64,000 nucleotides of DNA from Paracoccus tegillarcae (lineage in GTDB: Bacteria > Pseudomonadota > Alphaproteobacteria > Rhodobacterales > Rhodobacteraceae): positions 1,224,001 to 1,288,000 of the forward strand of contig NZ_CP025408.1 in NCBI RefSeq assembly GCF_002847305.1. The letters run 5' to 3'. The position numbers and the translations under genes were made by a program. Below are positions 35,312 through 44,425 of the stretch, in pieces. Under the pieces are notes generated by a model. It saw only the letters and a program-made list of their open reading frames with translations. It did no database searches and had not been told where the DNA came from. The first letter of the stretch is position 1. Each line of letters begins with the position of its first letter.

Positions 35312-36340
35312 TCAGGGCAACGCTCGCACATCCGGATCGAAGCCGCGCCGCAGTGATTTACGTGGTTTGAGAATCGGAACGAAACTTACCTCTTCCGCGG
35401 TTTCAGAGGCTCCACCTGTCAGCAGCCATTCGACGCTTTTTTCAGCGATCTCATCGACGGGCTGCTGGAATGTCGTCAACTCGTATCCTTCCCAGCCGGA
35501 TTGCGGGATGTCGTCAAATCCGATCAGCGACAGGTCGTCGGGAACACGGATACCAAATCGCCAGCGGGCGCAATCGATGATGCCGCAGGCCATCAGGTCG
35601 GTCGTGCAGAAGATGCCGTCGGGCCGGTCCTGTCTGGTCAGCAGCGACATGCCCAGTTCAAGCCCCGTCTCATAGGACGTGGTGCCGTGGCGCAATTCGA
35701 TCCAGTCCAATCCGGCCTTGGTTGCTGCGGCGCGAAAGCCGCGCTCTCGTCCGACGAGGCTGGGTGTGTCCGCGCAAGAGCTGGCCAGCGCCAGCTTGCG
35801 GCACCCGGCTGCTTGCAGCAGGCCGACGGCCCGTCTGCCGGCCTCGGCATCTGCCAGCCGAACCAGCAGCGAGCCGGGATACCCTTCGTCGCGGTTGATC
35901 AGAACCAGCCGCATTCCGTTGCGCCGGCAGGTTTCGGCCAGCGATTTCGCGGGCATGCCGGACAGGAAGACGGCGGCGTCGGTACGATAGCTGATCGCTT
36001 GGCGCAGCGCCTGTTCGACGCTGCCATCAGAGCGGTCGGTATTGATGACCAGCGCCACCTTGCCCGCCCGCTGCAGCGCCGCCGTCAGCGCCGCCAGCAG
36101 TTGCGACCGGTAGGGTGTGGAAAGCTCGGCGCAGATCAGTGCGATGATGCCGGATTCGTTGCGGATCAGGCCGCTTGCCAGCCGGTTGACCTGATAGCCC
36201 AGCTTGTCCGCCGCCTTCAGGATTTTGGCGCGTGTTTCGGGCGAGACGCTGGCACCGGGGGTAAAGCAGCGCGACACCGCAGCGCGCGATACGCCTGCGA
36301 GCTCGGCCACATCTTTTGCACTGACAGGAGAGTTTGGCAC
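35312..36340 (-). CDS. LacI-family transcriptional regulator (third)
   Basis: A 342-residue LacI/GalR protein: DNA-binding segment SAKDVAELAGVSRAAVSRCF, hinge region TPGASVSPETRAKILKAAD, then a sensor domain (ESGIIALICAELSTPYRSQL, GIFCTTDLMACGIIDCA, SLIGFDDIPQSGWEGYELTT). GTG at 36340 is chosen because AAGGA lies five bases upstream and the HTH begins nine residues later. It is divergent from the ABC transporter/phosphatase operon and is its likely repressor, with a candidate operator at 36442-36461. Confidence 0.9.
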   Translation of the reverse strand: MPNSPVSAKDVAELAGVSRAAVSRCFTPGASVSPETRAKILKAADKLGYQVNRLASGLIRNESGIIALICAELSTPYRSQLLAALTAALQRAGKVALVINTDRSDGSVEQALRQAISYRTDAAVFLSGMPAKSLAETCRRNGMRLVLINRDEGYPGSLLVRLADAEAGRRAVGLLQAAGCRKLALASSCADTPSLVGRERGFRAAATKAGLDWIELRHGTTSYETGLELGMSLLTRQDRPDGIFCTTDLMACGIIDCARWRFGIRVPDDLSLIGFDDIPQSGWEGYELTTFQQPVDEIAEKSVEWLLTGGASETAEEVSFVPILKPRKSLRRGFDPDVRALP

Positions 36341-36441
36341 GGCGTTCCTTGAGCGGGTTGATGATGAACAGCTTTGCACAGGCAGAGCCAATTACGCGAC
36401 ACGAAAGACTTATGACCCGGAAAGAATCAATTGACACATTG

Positions 36442-36461
36442 CAGGTTCACATTGGAACCTG
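36442..36461. promoter_or_regulatory. Candidate LacI operator upstream of the Fbp-type ABC operon
   Basis: CAGGTTC and GAACCTG are perfect 7-base arms around ACATTG. A TTGACA at 36431-36436, a possible -35 box, lies just upstream; a good -10 box was not identified. A second inverted pair TTGCA...TGCAA lies at 36472-36489. Confidence 0.5.
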
Positions 36462-36512
36462 ATGCACAGCTTTGCACCACTTGTTGCAAACTATGGGAAA
36501 GGGAGGGCAAAA

Positions 36513-37541
36513 ATGAAAATCAAAACTGCCACAATCATGGCTGGCGCCGCAATCGGCATGCCGATCTATGCTGCACAGGCCGCCGAGTTGAATCTGATCT
36601 GTTCGGCCGATGTGGTGATCTGCGAAAAGCTGGTCACCGAGTTCGAGGCCGGGCATTCCGACATCAATGTGAACATGGTTCGCCTGTCATCGGGCGAGGC
36701 CTATGCCAAGATCCGCGCCGAGGGCCGCAATCCGCAGACCGATCTGTGGTGGGGCGGCACCGGCGATCCGCATTTGCAGGCCGCGTCCGACGGGCTGACG
36801 GCTGAATATCAATCCGAGATGCTGTCCGAAATGCAGGACTGGGCGGTCGCACAGGCCGAAACATCGGGTTATCGGACGGTCGGCGTCTATAGCGGCGCTT
36901 TGGGCTGGGGCTATAACACCGAGATTCTGGAAGCGAAGGGGATCGAGGGGCCGACCTGCTGGGCCGACCTGCTGGACCCGGCGCTGAAGGGCGAGATCCA
37001 GATCGCGGACCCGAACTCGTCGGGCACTGCCTATACGACGCTTGCGACGCTGGTGCAGCTGATGGGCGAGGATGAGGCCTTTGAATATCTCAAGGGTCTG
37101 AACGCGAATGTCGCGCAATATACCAAATCCGGCTCGGCCCCTGTAAAGGCGGCGGCACGCGGCGAAACCGGCCTGGGCATCGTCTTCATGCATGACGCCG
37201 TATCGCAATCGGTCGAAGGCTTTCCGATCGAGGTCGTCGCGCCCTGCGAGGGCACCGGCTACGAGGTCGGCTCGATGTCGATTGTCGAGGGCGCGCAGAA
37301 TCCGGATGAGGCCAAGGTCTTTTATGACTGGGTGCTCAGCGCCGATGCGCAGAACCTGATGCCAGAGGCCGGGTCGTACCAGATCCCGTCGAACAAATCC
37401 GCGACCGTGTCCGACAAGGTGCCCGATATCAGCCAGATCAAGCTGATCGACTATGACTTTGCCGAATACGGTTCTGCTGACCGCCGCAAGGAATTGCTGG
37501 CAAAGTGGGACGCGGAAATCGGTGGTCGCGCCTCTGAATGA
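36513..37541 (+). CDS. ABC transporter substrate-binding protein, FbpA/AfuA type
   Basis: A 342-residue periplasmic protein of solute-binding family 1. The signal peptide ends IGMPIYAAQA-AELNLICSA. Stretches such as TDLWWGGTGDPHLQAASDGL, LGWGYNTEIL, CWADLLDPALKGEIQIADP, GETGLGIVFMHDA and SMSIVEGAQNPDEAKVFYDW are typical of the Fbp/Afu/phosphonate group. The tyrosine pair used for Fe3+ in FbpA is not evident, so an organic phosphate or similar anion is a reasonable ligand; AfuA of Actinobacillus binds hexose phosphates. ATG at 36513 follows GGGAGGGC. First gene of the operon. Confidence 0.9.
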   Translation: MKIKTATIMAGAAIGMPIYAAQAAELNLICSADVVICEKLVTEFEAGHSDINVNMVRLSSGEAYAKIRAEGRNPQTDLWWGGTGDPHLQAASDGLTAEYQSEMLSEMQDWAVAQAETSGYRTVGVYSGALGWGYNTEILEAKGIEGPTCWADLLDPALKGEIQIADPNSSGTAYTTLATLVQLMGEDEAFEYLKGLNANVAQYTKSGSAPVKAAARGETGLGIVFMHDAVSQSVEGFPIEVVAPCEGTGYEVGSMSIVEGAQNPDEAKVFYDWVLSADAQNLMPEAGSYQIPSNKSATVSDKVPDISQIKLIDYDFAEYGSADRRKELLAKWDAEIGGRASE

Positions 37542-37553
37542 CGACCAGACGGC

Positions 37554-37579
37554 TGCCGGGGCAACGATCTGCCCCGGCA
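37554..37579 (+). terminator. Intra-operon hairpin after the binding-protein gene
   Basis: Perfect 10-bp arms TGCCGGGGCA and TGCCCCGGCA around ACGATC begin 13 bases after the stop codon and end 31 bases before the permease ATG. Without a U-tract it is more likely an mRNA-stabilising or attenuating element than a full terminator. Confidence 0.6.
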
Positions 37580-37609
37580 CATCTTCGACCGACAGATGGA
37601 CGGGCGTGA

Positions 37610-39805
37610 ATGGGGGCTGACAACCGGCGGCTGAATTGGGTTCTGGGCGGTGCCGCGCTGTCGCTGCTGCTGTTGCCCTGGTACAAGATCCGCGGCGGTT
37701 TCTTCGGGTTTGACTGGCTTGGTGATCTGGCCTCCAAACCCGATCTGTGGCCCGGATTGCTGCAGGCCTTTCTGGGTCGCTGGCAGCTTTGGCCCATTCT
37801 GCTGCTGATGGGTGGCGCCGCCTGGCTGCGGTTTGGCATGGCATCTGGCAACCGGCGCGGGCGCTGGCTGATCCGGATCGGTATCCTCGGGCTGATCTGG
37901 ATGATCGTCGAAGGGCTGTCTGTCGGCATGCGCGGTTGGAACTGGGGGCTGCTGGACGCGACGTTCGGCGAGGTTTCGGGTCAGCCGGCCTTTGGCGCGG
38001 GCGCGTTGATCCTTGCCGTCGTGTTCACCTGCCTGATCTCTTTCGGGGCGGCCGAACGTGGCGCGCTAAAGGGCGACGCCTTTATCCTGACCTCGATTGC
38101 AATGCTGATCCTGCTGGTCAGCACCTTTGTTCTTTATCCGATCCTGTCGATCTTTACCGGCGCCTTTCAGGATTTCGACGGATCGTTCACCAGCGAGGGC
38201 GTTCGCCGCAATATCGTCGATCCAAAGATCTGGAGCCTGTCCTGCCTGACGGGTGGCTATTGCGGTGTCGCGTGGCGGACCTTTTTTCTGGCGATCTGCA
38301 CGGCGACGACGACCACCCTGCTGGGGCTGGCCTTCGCGCTTGTGGCGACGCGCACACGGTTTCCCTTCAAGAAAAGCCTGCGCCTGCTGACGGTGCTGCC
38401 GATCATCACGCCGCCTTTCGTGGTCGGGCTTGCGCTGATCATGCTGCTGGGGCGGTCGGGCACGCTGACCCAACTGATCGAAACCGCAACCGGGTGGGAG
38501 TTGGGCCGCTGGATCTATGGCCTGACCGGCATCTGGCTGGCACAGGTGCTCAGCTTTACGCCAATCGCGTTTCTGGTGCTGATCGGCGTGGTCGAGGGCG
38601 TCAGCCCGTCGATGGAAGAGGCCAGCCAGACCCTGCGCGCCGGTCGCTGGCGGACCTTTCGCAAAGTGTCGCTGCCGCTGATGGCGCCGGGCCTCGCCAA
38701 TGCGTTCCTGATCGGGTTCATCGAAAGCATGGCCGATTTCGGCAATCCGCTGGTGCTGGGCGGGTCGGGCGGCGTGCTGTCGACCGAGATCTTCTTTTCC
38801 GTGGTCGGTGCGCAAAACGACCCCTCGCGTGCCGCCGTGCTGGCCGGTGTGCTGCTGTTCTTTACCCTGTCGGCATTTCTGGCCCAGCGGCTGTGGCTGT
38901 CGGGCCGCAGCTTTGCCACGGTGGGCGGCAAGGGCGATGGCGGCAACCATGCGCTGCTGCCCGCGCGTGTGGCCTGGCCCGTCATCAGCGTCGTCACGCT
39001 GTGGAGCCTGTTCACCATCGTCGTCTATACGATGATCCTGTTCGGCGGCTTCGTGAAGCTGTGGGGGCTGGATCACAGCCTGACATTCGAACATTACATC
39101 CGCGCCTTTGGCGTCAGTTTCGATGGCGGTTTGCGCTGGACCGGTGTTGCATGGGACAGTTTCTGGACCACCATGACCATCGCCCTGATCGCCGCGCCGC
39201 TGACGGCGGCGGTTGGCCTGCTGACCGGCTGGCTGATCGCGCGGCAGAAATTCCCCGGCAAGGCCGTGTTCGAGTTCGCCCTGATGATGAGCTTTGCCAT
39301 CCCCGGCACCGTCATCGGCATCAGCTATATCATGGCCTTCAACCTGCCGCCGATCCAGATGACCGGCACGGCGCTGATCCTTGTCGTCTGTTTCGTGTTC
39401 CGCAACATGCCTGTGGGCGTGCGCGGCAGCGTGGCCGCCATGGCGCAGCTGGACGGCAGCCTTGACGAGGCGTCCCTGACGCTTGGCGCAAATTCCGGCC
39501 GCACTCTGCGCCGGGTGATCCTGCCATTGCTGCGGCCCGCGATCATGGCAGCGCTGGTTTACAGTTTCGTACGGGCCATCACCTCGATCTCGGCTGTCAT
39601 CTTTCTTGTCTCTGCCAAATACAACATGGCCACGGCCTATATCGTCGGGCTGGTCGAGAACGGTCAGTATGGCGTCGCCATCGCCTATTCCTCGGTGCTG
39701 ATCGTTGTGATGATCACCGTGATCGCCGGCTTCCAACTGCTGGTCGGCGAACGCCGCCTGCGCCGCCGCCCCACCCCACCCGTCGCGAAGGAGGCAACAG
39801 TTTGA
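37610..39805 (+). CDS. ABC transporter permease, two fused FbpB-type domains
   Basis: A 731-residue inner-membrane protein with about 14 hydrophobic segments. It contains two BPD_transp_1 domains: the first EAA loop is EEASQTLRAGRWRTFRKVSL and the second DEASLTLGANSGRTLRRVIL, which dock on the ATPase. An additional N-terminal hydrophobic region (about residues 1-190) precedes the first domain. ATG at 37610 has only a weak ribosome binding site, consistent with lower expression than the binding protein. The stop overlaps the ATPase start. Confidence 0.92.
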   Translation: MGADNRRLNWVLGGAALSLLLLPWYKIRGGFFGFDWLGDLASKPDLWPGLLQAFLGRWQLWPILLLMGGAAWLRFGMASGNRRGRWLIRIGILGLIWMIVEGLSVGMRGWNWGLLDATFGEVSGQPAFGAGALILAVVFTCLISFGAAERGALKGDAFILTSIAMLILLVSTFVLYPILSIFTGAFQDFDGSFTSEGVRRNIVDPKIWSLSCLTGGYCGVAWRTFFLAICTATTTTLLGLAFALVATRTRFPFKKSLRLLTVLPIITPPFVVGLALIMLLGRSGTLTQLIETATGWELGRWIYGLTGIWLAQVLSFTPIAFLVLIGVVEGVSPSMEEASQTLRAGRWRTFRKVSLPLMAPGLANAFLIGFIESMADFGNPLVLGGSGGVLSTEIFFSVVGAQNDPSRAAVLAGVLLFFTLSAFLAQRLWLSGRSFATVGGKGDGGNHALLPARVAWPVISVVTLWSLFTIVVYTMILFGGFVKLWGLDHSLTFEHYIRAFGVSFDGGLRWTGVAWDSFWTTMTIALIAAPLTAAVGLLTGWLIARQKFPGKAVFEFALMMSFAIPGTVIGISYIMAFNLPPIQMTGTALILVVCFVFRNMPVGVRGSVAAMAQLDGSLDEASLTLGANSGRTLRRVILPLLRPAIMAALVYSFVRAITSISAVIFLVSAKYNMATAYIVGLVENGQYGVAIAYSSVLIVVMITVIAGFQLLVGERRLRRRPTPPVAKEATV

Positions 39806-40857
39806 CCAATCCGCAAAGAGGCTCCGTCGAATTTCGCGCAGTGCGCAAGAATTACGGTGCATTCACCGCGATCCCTCAGCTTGATCTCAGCATCCAGCCG
39901 GGGCAGTTGGTCACGCTGCTTGGCCCCTCGGGCTGCGGCAAGACCACGACGCTGCGCATGCTGGCGGGGCTGGAAACGCCGACCGAGGGCCAGATCCTGA
40001 TCGGCGGACAGGATGTCACGCGCCTGCCCGCGAACCGCCGCGATGTGACGATGGTTTTTCAAAGCTACGCGCTGTTTCCGCATATGACGGTTTTCGATAA
40101 CATCGCCTATGGGCTGGAATCCGGCGGATTGAAAAAGGCCGAGGCCCGTCATCTGGCCGATAAGGGGCTGGATCTGGTGGGCCTTGGCGGGTTGGGCGAC
40201 CGTCTGCCATCCGAATTGTCCGGCGGCCAGCAACAGCGCGTGGCCGTTGCCCGCGCCCTGGTGCTTGAGCCGCAGGTTCTGTTGCTGGACGAGCCGCTAT
40301 CGAACCTTGATGCCCGCCTGCGCCGCCGCGTCCGCACCGAAATCCGCGAATTGCAGCAAAGGCTGGGTTTCACGGCGGTCTATGTCACGCATGATCAGGA
40401 TGAGGCGCTGGCGGTGTCGGACCGTATCGTGGTGATGAAGGACGGCATGATCGCGCAGGACGGTACGCCACGCGAGCTATACGAGACACCTGCATCGGAA
40501 TTCATCGCGGATTTCATCGGCGAGGCGAATGTCATTGATTGCGAGGTGCTGGGCGTCACCGACGGTCAGGCGATGATCCGCGCCGGTGGGTCGGAATTTC
40601 AGTTGCCCGCGCGCGACGCCCCGGCTGGTCCGGCCAAGCTTGCCGTTCGGCCCGGTGCCTTTCGCGTGGCGCGCGACGGCGATGGGCTGGAAGGAACGGT
40701 CGCGACGGCAGCCTATCTGGGCGATCACATCGAATACGAAATCGACAGCAGCGCCGGACGGCTGTTCGTGATGGATGACACCAGTTCTGTCGCAATCGAC
40801 CCCGGCACGCCGATCCGCCTGCAATTTCGCGGCGTCGGCGTCGCGCTGATCGCATAG
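39802..40857 (+). CDS. ABC transporter ATP-binding protein, FbpC/PotA type
   Basis: A 351-residue ATPase. Walker A GPSGCGKTTT (about residue 42), Q-loop VFQSYALFPHMTV, signature ELSGGQQQRVAVARAL, Walker B VLLLDEPLSNLDARLRR and the switch histidine in VYVTHDQDEA. Residues about 250-350 form the C-terminal TOBE-like regulatory domain. The start is TTG at 39802 with AAGGAGG seven bases upstream, overlapping the permease stop. Confidence 0.93.
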   Translation: MTNPQRGSVEFRAVRKNYGAFTAIPQLDLSIQPGQLVTLLGPSGCGKTTTLRMLAGLETPTEGQILIGGQDVTRLPANRRDVTMVFQSYALFPHMTVFDNIAYGLESGGLKKAEARHLADKGLDLVGLGGLGDRLPSELSGGQQQRVAVARALVLEPQVLLLDEPLSNLDARLRRRVRTEIRELQQRLGFTAVYVTHDQDEALAVSDRIVVMKDGMIAQDGTPRELYETPASEFIADFIGEANVIDCEVLGVTDGQAMIRAGGSEFQLPARDAPAGPAKLAVRPGAFRVARDGDGLEGTVATAAYLGDHIEYEIDSSAGRLFVMDDTSSVAIDPGTPIRLQFRGVGVALIA

Positions 40858-40865
40858 GTCCGGAG

Positions 40866-41693
40866 ATGCCTTTGTCCACACATGAACAGAGCGACCGTTT
40901 GACCGTGATGGGAGAGGTGGCGCGCGAGGCCGGTGCGCTGGCTCTGGATTACTTTCACAGTCGAGACAGCCTGCAGATCGAGACCAAGCGTGCGCTGACC
41001 GACATGGTTTCCATCGCTGACCGCGAGGTGGAAGAACTGATCCGCGCACGCCTGCTGGCCCGGTTTCCCGATGATGCCTTTCTGGGCGAGGAATACGGCC
41101 TGAGGGATGGCCGCAGCGGCCTGACATGGGTGGTGGACCCGATCGACGGGACCGCGCCGTTTCTCAACGGTCTGCCGGGCTGGTGTGTTTCAATCGGCTT
41201 GATGGACGCGCAGGGGCCGCTGCTGGGTGCCATCCATGCGCCGGTTCTGGATGAGATGTTTTTGGGCGGGCGCGGACAGGGCATGGCGGTGAATGGCAAG
41301 CCTGCCCAGATCACCCGGCGTTTCGATCTGTCGACCGGGCTGTTGGGCATTGGCTCGAATGACCAGGCTGCGCCGGACAGGCTGGCGCGGTTGCATCGCG
41401 ATCTGTCGGCAGAGGGCATTGCCCAGGTCCGCTATGGCTCTGGCGCGCTGATGCTGGCCTTTGTCGCCGCTGGCCGATTGGTCGGATATTGCGAGCCGCG
41501 CATGTCGCTGTGGGATTGCTGTGCCGCCTATGCGTTGATCGAGGGCGCGGGCGGGCGCGTCGCGGCGATTGGCGCGGACGCGTTTCAGGGCTGGAAATTC
41601 GGCGTGCTTGGCAGCACACGGGACGATTACGACCGGCTTGCCGCGCTGACGCGTTTCGAGGCGCCGGACTGGGACCCCGCGCCCGATACCTAG
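40866..41693 (+). CDS. Inositol-monophosphatase family phosphatase
   Basis: A 275-residue Mg-dependent sugar/inositol phosphatase. The metal-binding motifs are FLGEEYGLRDG (about residue 73), WVVDPIDGTAPFLNG (about 92) and MSLWDCCAAYALIEGAGG (about 210, with the catalytic WD). The family hydrolyses inositol-1-phosphate, fructose-1,6-bisphosphate, histidinol phosphate or related esters, and the exact substrate cannot be read directly. As the last gene of the transporter operon, eight bases after the ATPase stop, it probably dephosphorylates the imported compound. Confidence 0.9.
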   Translation: MPLSTHEQSDRLTVMGEVAREAGALALDYFHSRDSLQIETKRALTDMVSIADREVEELIRARLLARFPDDAFLGEEYGLRDGRSGLTWVVDPIDGTAPFLNGLPGWCVSIGLMDAQGPLLGAIHAPVLDEMFLGGRGQGMAVNGKPAQITRRFDLSTGLLGIGSNDQAAPDRLARLHRDLSAEGIAQVRYGSGALMLAFVAAGRLVGYCEPRMSLWDCCAAYALIEGAGGRVAAIGADAFQGWKFGVLGSTRDDYDRLAALTRFEAPDWDPAPDT

Positions 41694-41840
41694 CGCCGAC
41701 CTGACAGGTCGTCCCGTCGTTGTTTCAGGCCACGGTCGCGCGGTTGTCGGGTCGCGCGTGCTGCTGAACGCATGATCGCCAAGCGTCGCCAGCATAACCC
41801 CCGGATTATCGCAGTTTCCTATCCGAAGGATGCCGGCCTG

Positions 41841-43277
41841 CTATTGCCCGACATGGCGCCCCGCGCCCTCGGGCAATGACAGCGCGGCATGCGCATCGGC
41901 ATAGGCAGTCAGCATTGCCGACACCTCCTCGGAGGGCAGCGAGGTTGCCCGCGCGTTGGTATCCATATGCAAAAGCAGCGTTTCTACCGTTGCCGCCAGC
42001 TTTCCATCGGGGCCGGTCAGGCGGTGGAAGAGATGCATCTTCTTGCCCTCGGCCTTCAGCACCTGCGTGGTGATGGTCAGTTCGTCGCCTTCATGCAGTT
42101 CATTGAGAAAGCGAATGTGGTTTTCGACCGTGAAATAGCTGCGGCCCGACGCGATATAAGCGGCGTCGCAGCCGATCATCTCCATGAACCGGTCGGTGGC
42201 TTGGGACGACGCCTCGGTGTAATTCGCCTCGTTCATGTGACCGTTATAGTCGGTCCAGCTTTGCGGAATGCGGCGACTGACGGTCACGGGCAGGTCCACG
42301 GGTTCGGGGTCCGGCAGCATGGCCTCGTGCGCGGTGATCAAACCGCCAGCGCCGCTGCCTGATTTTTTCAGCGCGCGCATCATGCCGACCAGATTGTCGT
42401 CGCGCAGCCGTTCCAGTTCGCGGATCGACAGATGGCCGGATTGCGCGTCGGACTGGCTGGCGATCAGATCCACCAGTTCTTCGGTGAATTCGGGCACATC
42501 CATCAGCTTGGTCCATGGCCATTTCAGCGCCGGGCCGAACTGCGCCATGAAGTGCTTCATGCCGGCCTCGCCACCGGCGATGCGATAGGTCTCGAACAGG
42601 CCCATCTGCGCCCAACGCAAGCCAAATCCGTAGCGGATTGAATCGTCCAGTTCCTCGGTCGTGCAGATGCCGTCCTTGATCAGCCACAGCCCCTCGCGCC
42701 AGACCGCCTCCAGCAGACGGTCGGCAATATGGGCGTCGATCTCTTTGCGGATCACCAGCGGCTTCATCCCGATCGAGGTCAGCAAGCTGGTGGCGCGCTC
42801 GGTCACGGAGGCAGGGGTTTGCGGCGAGGGCACCAACTCCACCAGCGGCAGCAGATAGACCGGGTTGAACGGATGCGCGACGATGATCTGGCCCGGGTTC
42901 AGCGCGCCGTCCTGCAGTTGCGACGCCCTGAAACCGGATGTTGACGACCCAAGGATCGCGTCTTTGGGGGCGTGTTTCTGGATCTGCGCATAAATCTTGT
43001 GCTTGAGGTCCAACTGCTCTGGCACGCTTTCCTGAATCCAGCTGGTCCCCGCCACGGCGTCGGCCATGTCGTCGTGAAAACTCAGCACGCCTTCCGCCGG
43101 CAGCATCTTGTCATAAAGCGATGGCAAAGAGCGGCGGGCATTGGCCAGCACTTCGCTGATCTTGCGTTCGGCCTGCGGGTCCGGGTCGAACACGCGAACA
43201 TCCCACCCGTTCAGCAGAAACCGCGCCGCCCAGCCGCCGCCGATCACGCCGCCACCGATGATTGCTGCTGTTTTCAT
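41841..43277 (-). CDS. lcdH: L-carnitine dehydrogenase fused to betainyl-CoA thioesterase
   Basis: A 478-residue bifunctional protein. Residues 1-320 are a 3-hydroxyacyl-CoA-dehydrogenase-type NAD enzyme: AAIIGGGVIGGGWAARFLLN (residue 4), ILGSSTSGFRASQL and VAHPFNPVYLLPLVELVP, which oxidises L-carnitine to 3-dehydrocarnitine. Residues about 328-470 are a hot-dog thioesterase (SWTDYNGHMNEANYTEASSQ, SYFTVENHIRFLNELHEGDE) matching betainyl-CoA thioesterase. The fusion is known from rhizobial carnitine dehydrogenases. It is transcribed with the cleavage-enzyme gene 54 bases upstream, which supplies the thioesterase substrate. Confidence 0.92.
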   Translation of the reverse strand: MKTAAIIGGGVIGGGWAARFLLNGWDVRVFDPDPQAERKISEVLANARRSLPSLYDKMLPAEGVLSFHDDMADAVAGTSWIQESVPEQLDLKHKIYAQIQKHAPKDAILGSSTSGFRASQLQDGALNPGQIIVAHPFNPVYLLPLVELVPSPQTPASVTERATSLLTSIGMKPLVIRKEIDAHIADRLLEAVWREGLWLIKDGICTTEELDDSIRYGFGLRWAQMGLFETYRIAGGEAGMKHFMAQFGPALKWPWTKLMDVPEFTEELVDLIASQSDAQSGHLSIRELERLRDDNLVGMMRALKKSGSGAGGLITAHEAMLPDPEPVDLPVTVSRRIPQSWTDYNGHMNEANYTEASSQATDRFMEMIGCDAAYIASGRSYFTVENHIRFLNELHEGDELTITTQVLKAEGKKMHLFHRLTGPDGKLAATVETLLLHMDTNARATSLPSEEVSAMLTAYADAHAALSLPEGAGRHVGQ

Positions 43278-43331
43278 GACTGCGTATCCTTTTGGAAATA
43301 AGTGCGGGCGGGCGCCCGGACGGCGACCGGC

Positions 43332-44249
43332 TTATCTGGCGACGGGGGCCTGTTTGGTCAGGCCCAGCTTTTCGCGCACGGCGTCAGGGCCGATGATCCT
43401 GGCCCCCATGCCTTCGATGATGCCAACAGCCTTTTCGACCAGTTGCGCATTCGTGGCGAGCACACCCTTTTTCAGAACGAGGTTGTCTTCCAGACCCACC
43501 CGGACGTTGCCGCCCGCCAACACAGCCGCAGCCGCATAGGGCATCTGGTCGCGGCCCAGCGAAAACGCGGACCAGTTCCAATCGGCGGGGATATTGTTGA
43601 CCATCGCCATGAACGTGTTCAGATCGTTCGGCGCGCCCCAAGGCACGCCCATGCACAGCTGCACCATGGCAGGCGACGTCAGAATGCCCTCTTTCACCAA
43701 TTGCGTGGCGAACCACAGATGGCCGGTGTCAAAGGCCTCGATTTCGGGTTTTACGCCCAGATCGGTCATCATCTGCCCCATCGCGCGCAGCATGCCGGGC
43801 GTGTTGGTCATCACATAATCCGCTTCGGCGAAGTTCATCGTGCCGCAGTCCAGCGTGCAGATCTCGGGCAGGCATTCGGCGATATGCGCCACCCGCTCGG
43901 TCGCGCCAATCATGTCGGTCGCGGCCTCGTTGACCGGGAATGGCGCCTCGGTCGAGCCGAAGACGATGTCGCCGCCCATGCCTGCGGTCAGGTTCAGAAT
44001 GACGTCAACATCCGCCGCGCGAATGCGTTCGGTCACCTCGCGATAGAGGTCAAGCCTGCGCGAGGGCGCGCCGGTGTCGGGGTCGCGCACATGGCAATGT
44101 ACGATGGCGGCCCCGGCCCTGGCGGCGTCGATGGCGCTGTCTGCGATCTGCTGCGGCGAGCGCGGCACATGCGGCGACTTGTCCTGCGTCGCGCCCGATC
44201 CGGTGATGGCTGCGGTGATGAAGACGTCGCGGTTCATGGTCAGAGGCAT
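43332..44249 (-). CDS. cdhC: 3-Dehydrocarnitine cleavage enzyme (BKACE family)
   Basis: A 305-residue zinc-dependent beta-keto acid cleavage enzyme. It condenses 3-dehydrocarnitine with acetyl-CoA to give acetoacetate and betainyl-CoA. Family features are FITAAITGSGATQDKSPHVP, GAAIVHCHVRDPDTGAPSR (metal-binding HCH), NLTAGMGGD, CTLDCGTMNFAEAD and the C-terminal DNLVLKKGVLATNAQLVEKA. ATG at 44249 has CAGGAG eight bases upstream. Assignment to carnitine rests on the neighbouring dehydrogenase and regulator. Confidence 0.92.
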   Translation of the reverse strand: MPLTMNRDVFITAAITGSGATQDKSPHVPRSPQQIADSAIDAARAGAAIVHCHVRDPDTGAPSRRLDLYREVTERIRAADVDVILNLTAGMGGDIVFGSTEAPFPVNEAATDMIGATERVAHIAECLPEICTLDCGTMNFAEADYVMTNTPGMLRAMGQMMTDLGVKPEIEAFDTGHLWFATQLVKEGILTSPAMVQLCMGVPWGAPNDLNTFMAMVNNIPADWNWSAFSLGRDQMPYAAAAVLAGGNVRVGLEDNLVLKKGVLATNAQLVEKAVGIIEGMGARIIGPDAVREKLGLTKQAPVAR

Positions 44250-44425
44250 GTCCTGGCTCCTGTCGGGGGCGTGGGTTTATGATGGCAGTGATCGCTTTGC
44301 AGCCGTCATGCGCCTTTCAAGCCGAAGTGCATGGTGAAATGGCAGCCAGTGCGCGCACCGCGTTGCCACCTGTATAAACAGAACAGATGATCGACATTTA
44401 ACATTTATCGCCATATACCGATCAT

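Noticed and set aside
38066..39862. 598-codon minus-strand frame opposite the ABC permease
   Set aside because: His/Gln/Arg-rich shadow of a hydrophobic plus-strand protein; no start signal or family.
41698..41710. Terminator between the phosphatase and carnitine genes from GACCTG/CAGGTC
   Set aside because: The arms are separated by a single base and cannot form a stable hairpin loop; no U-tract is present.
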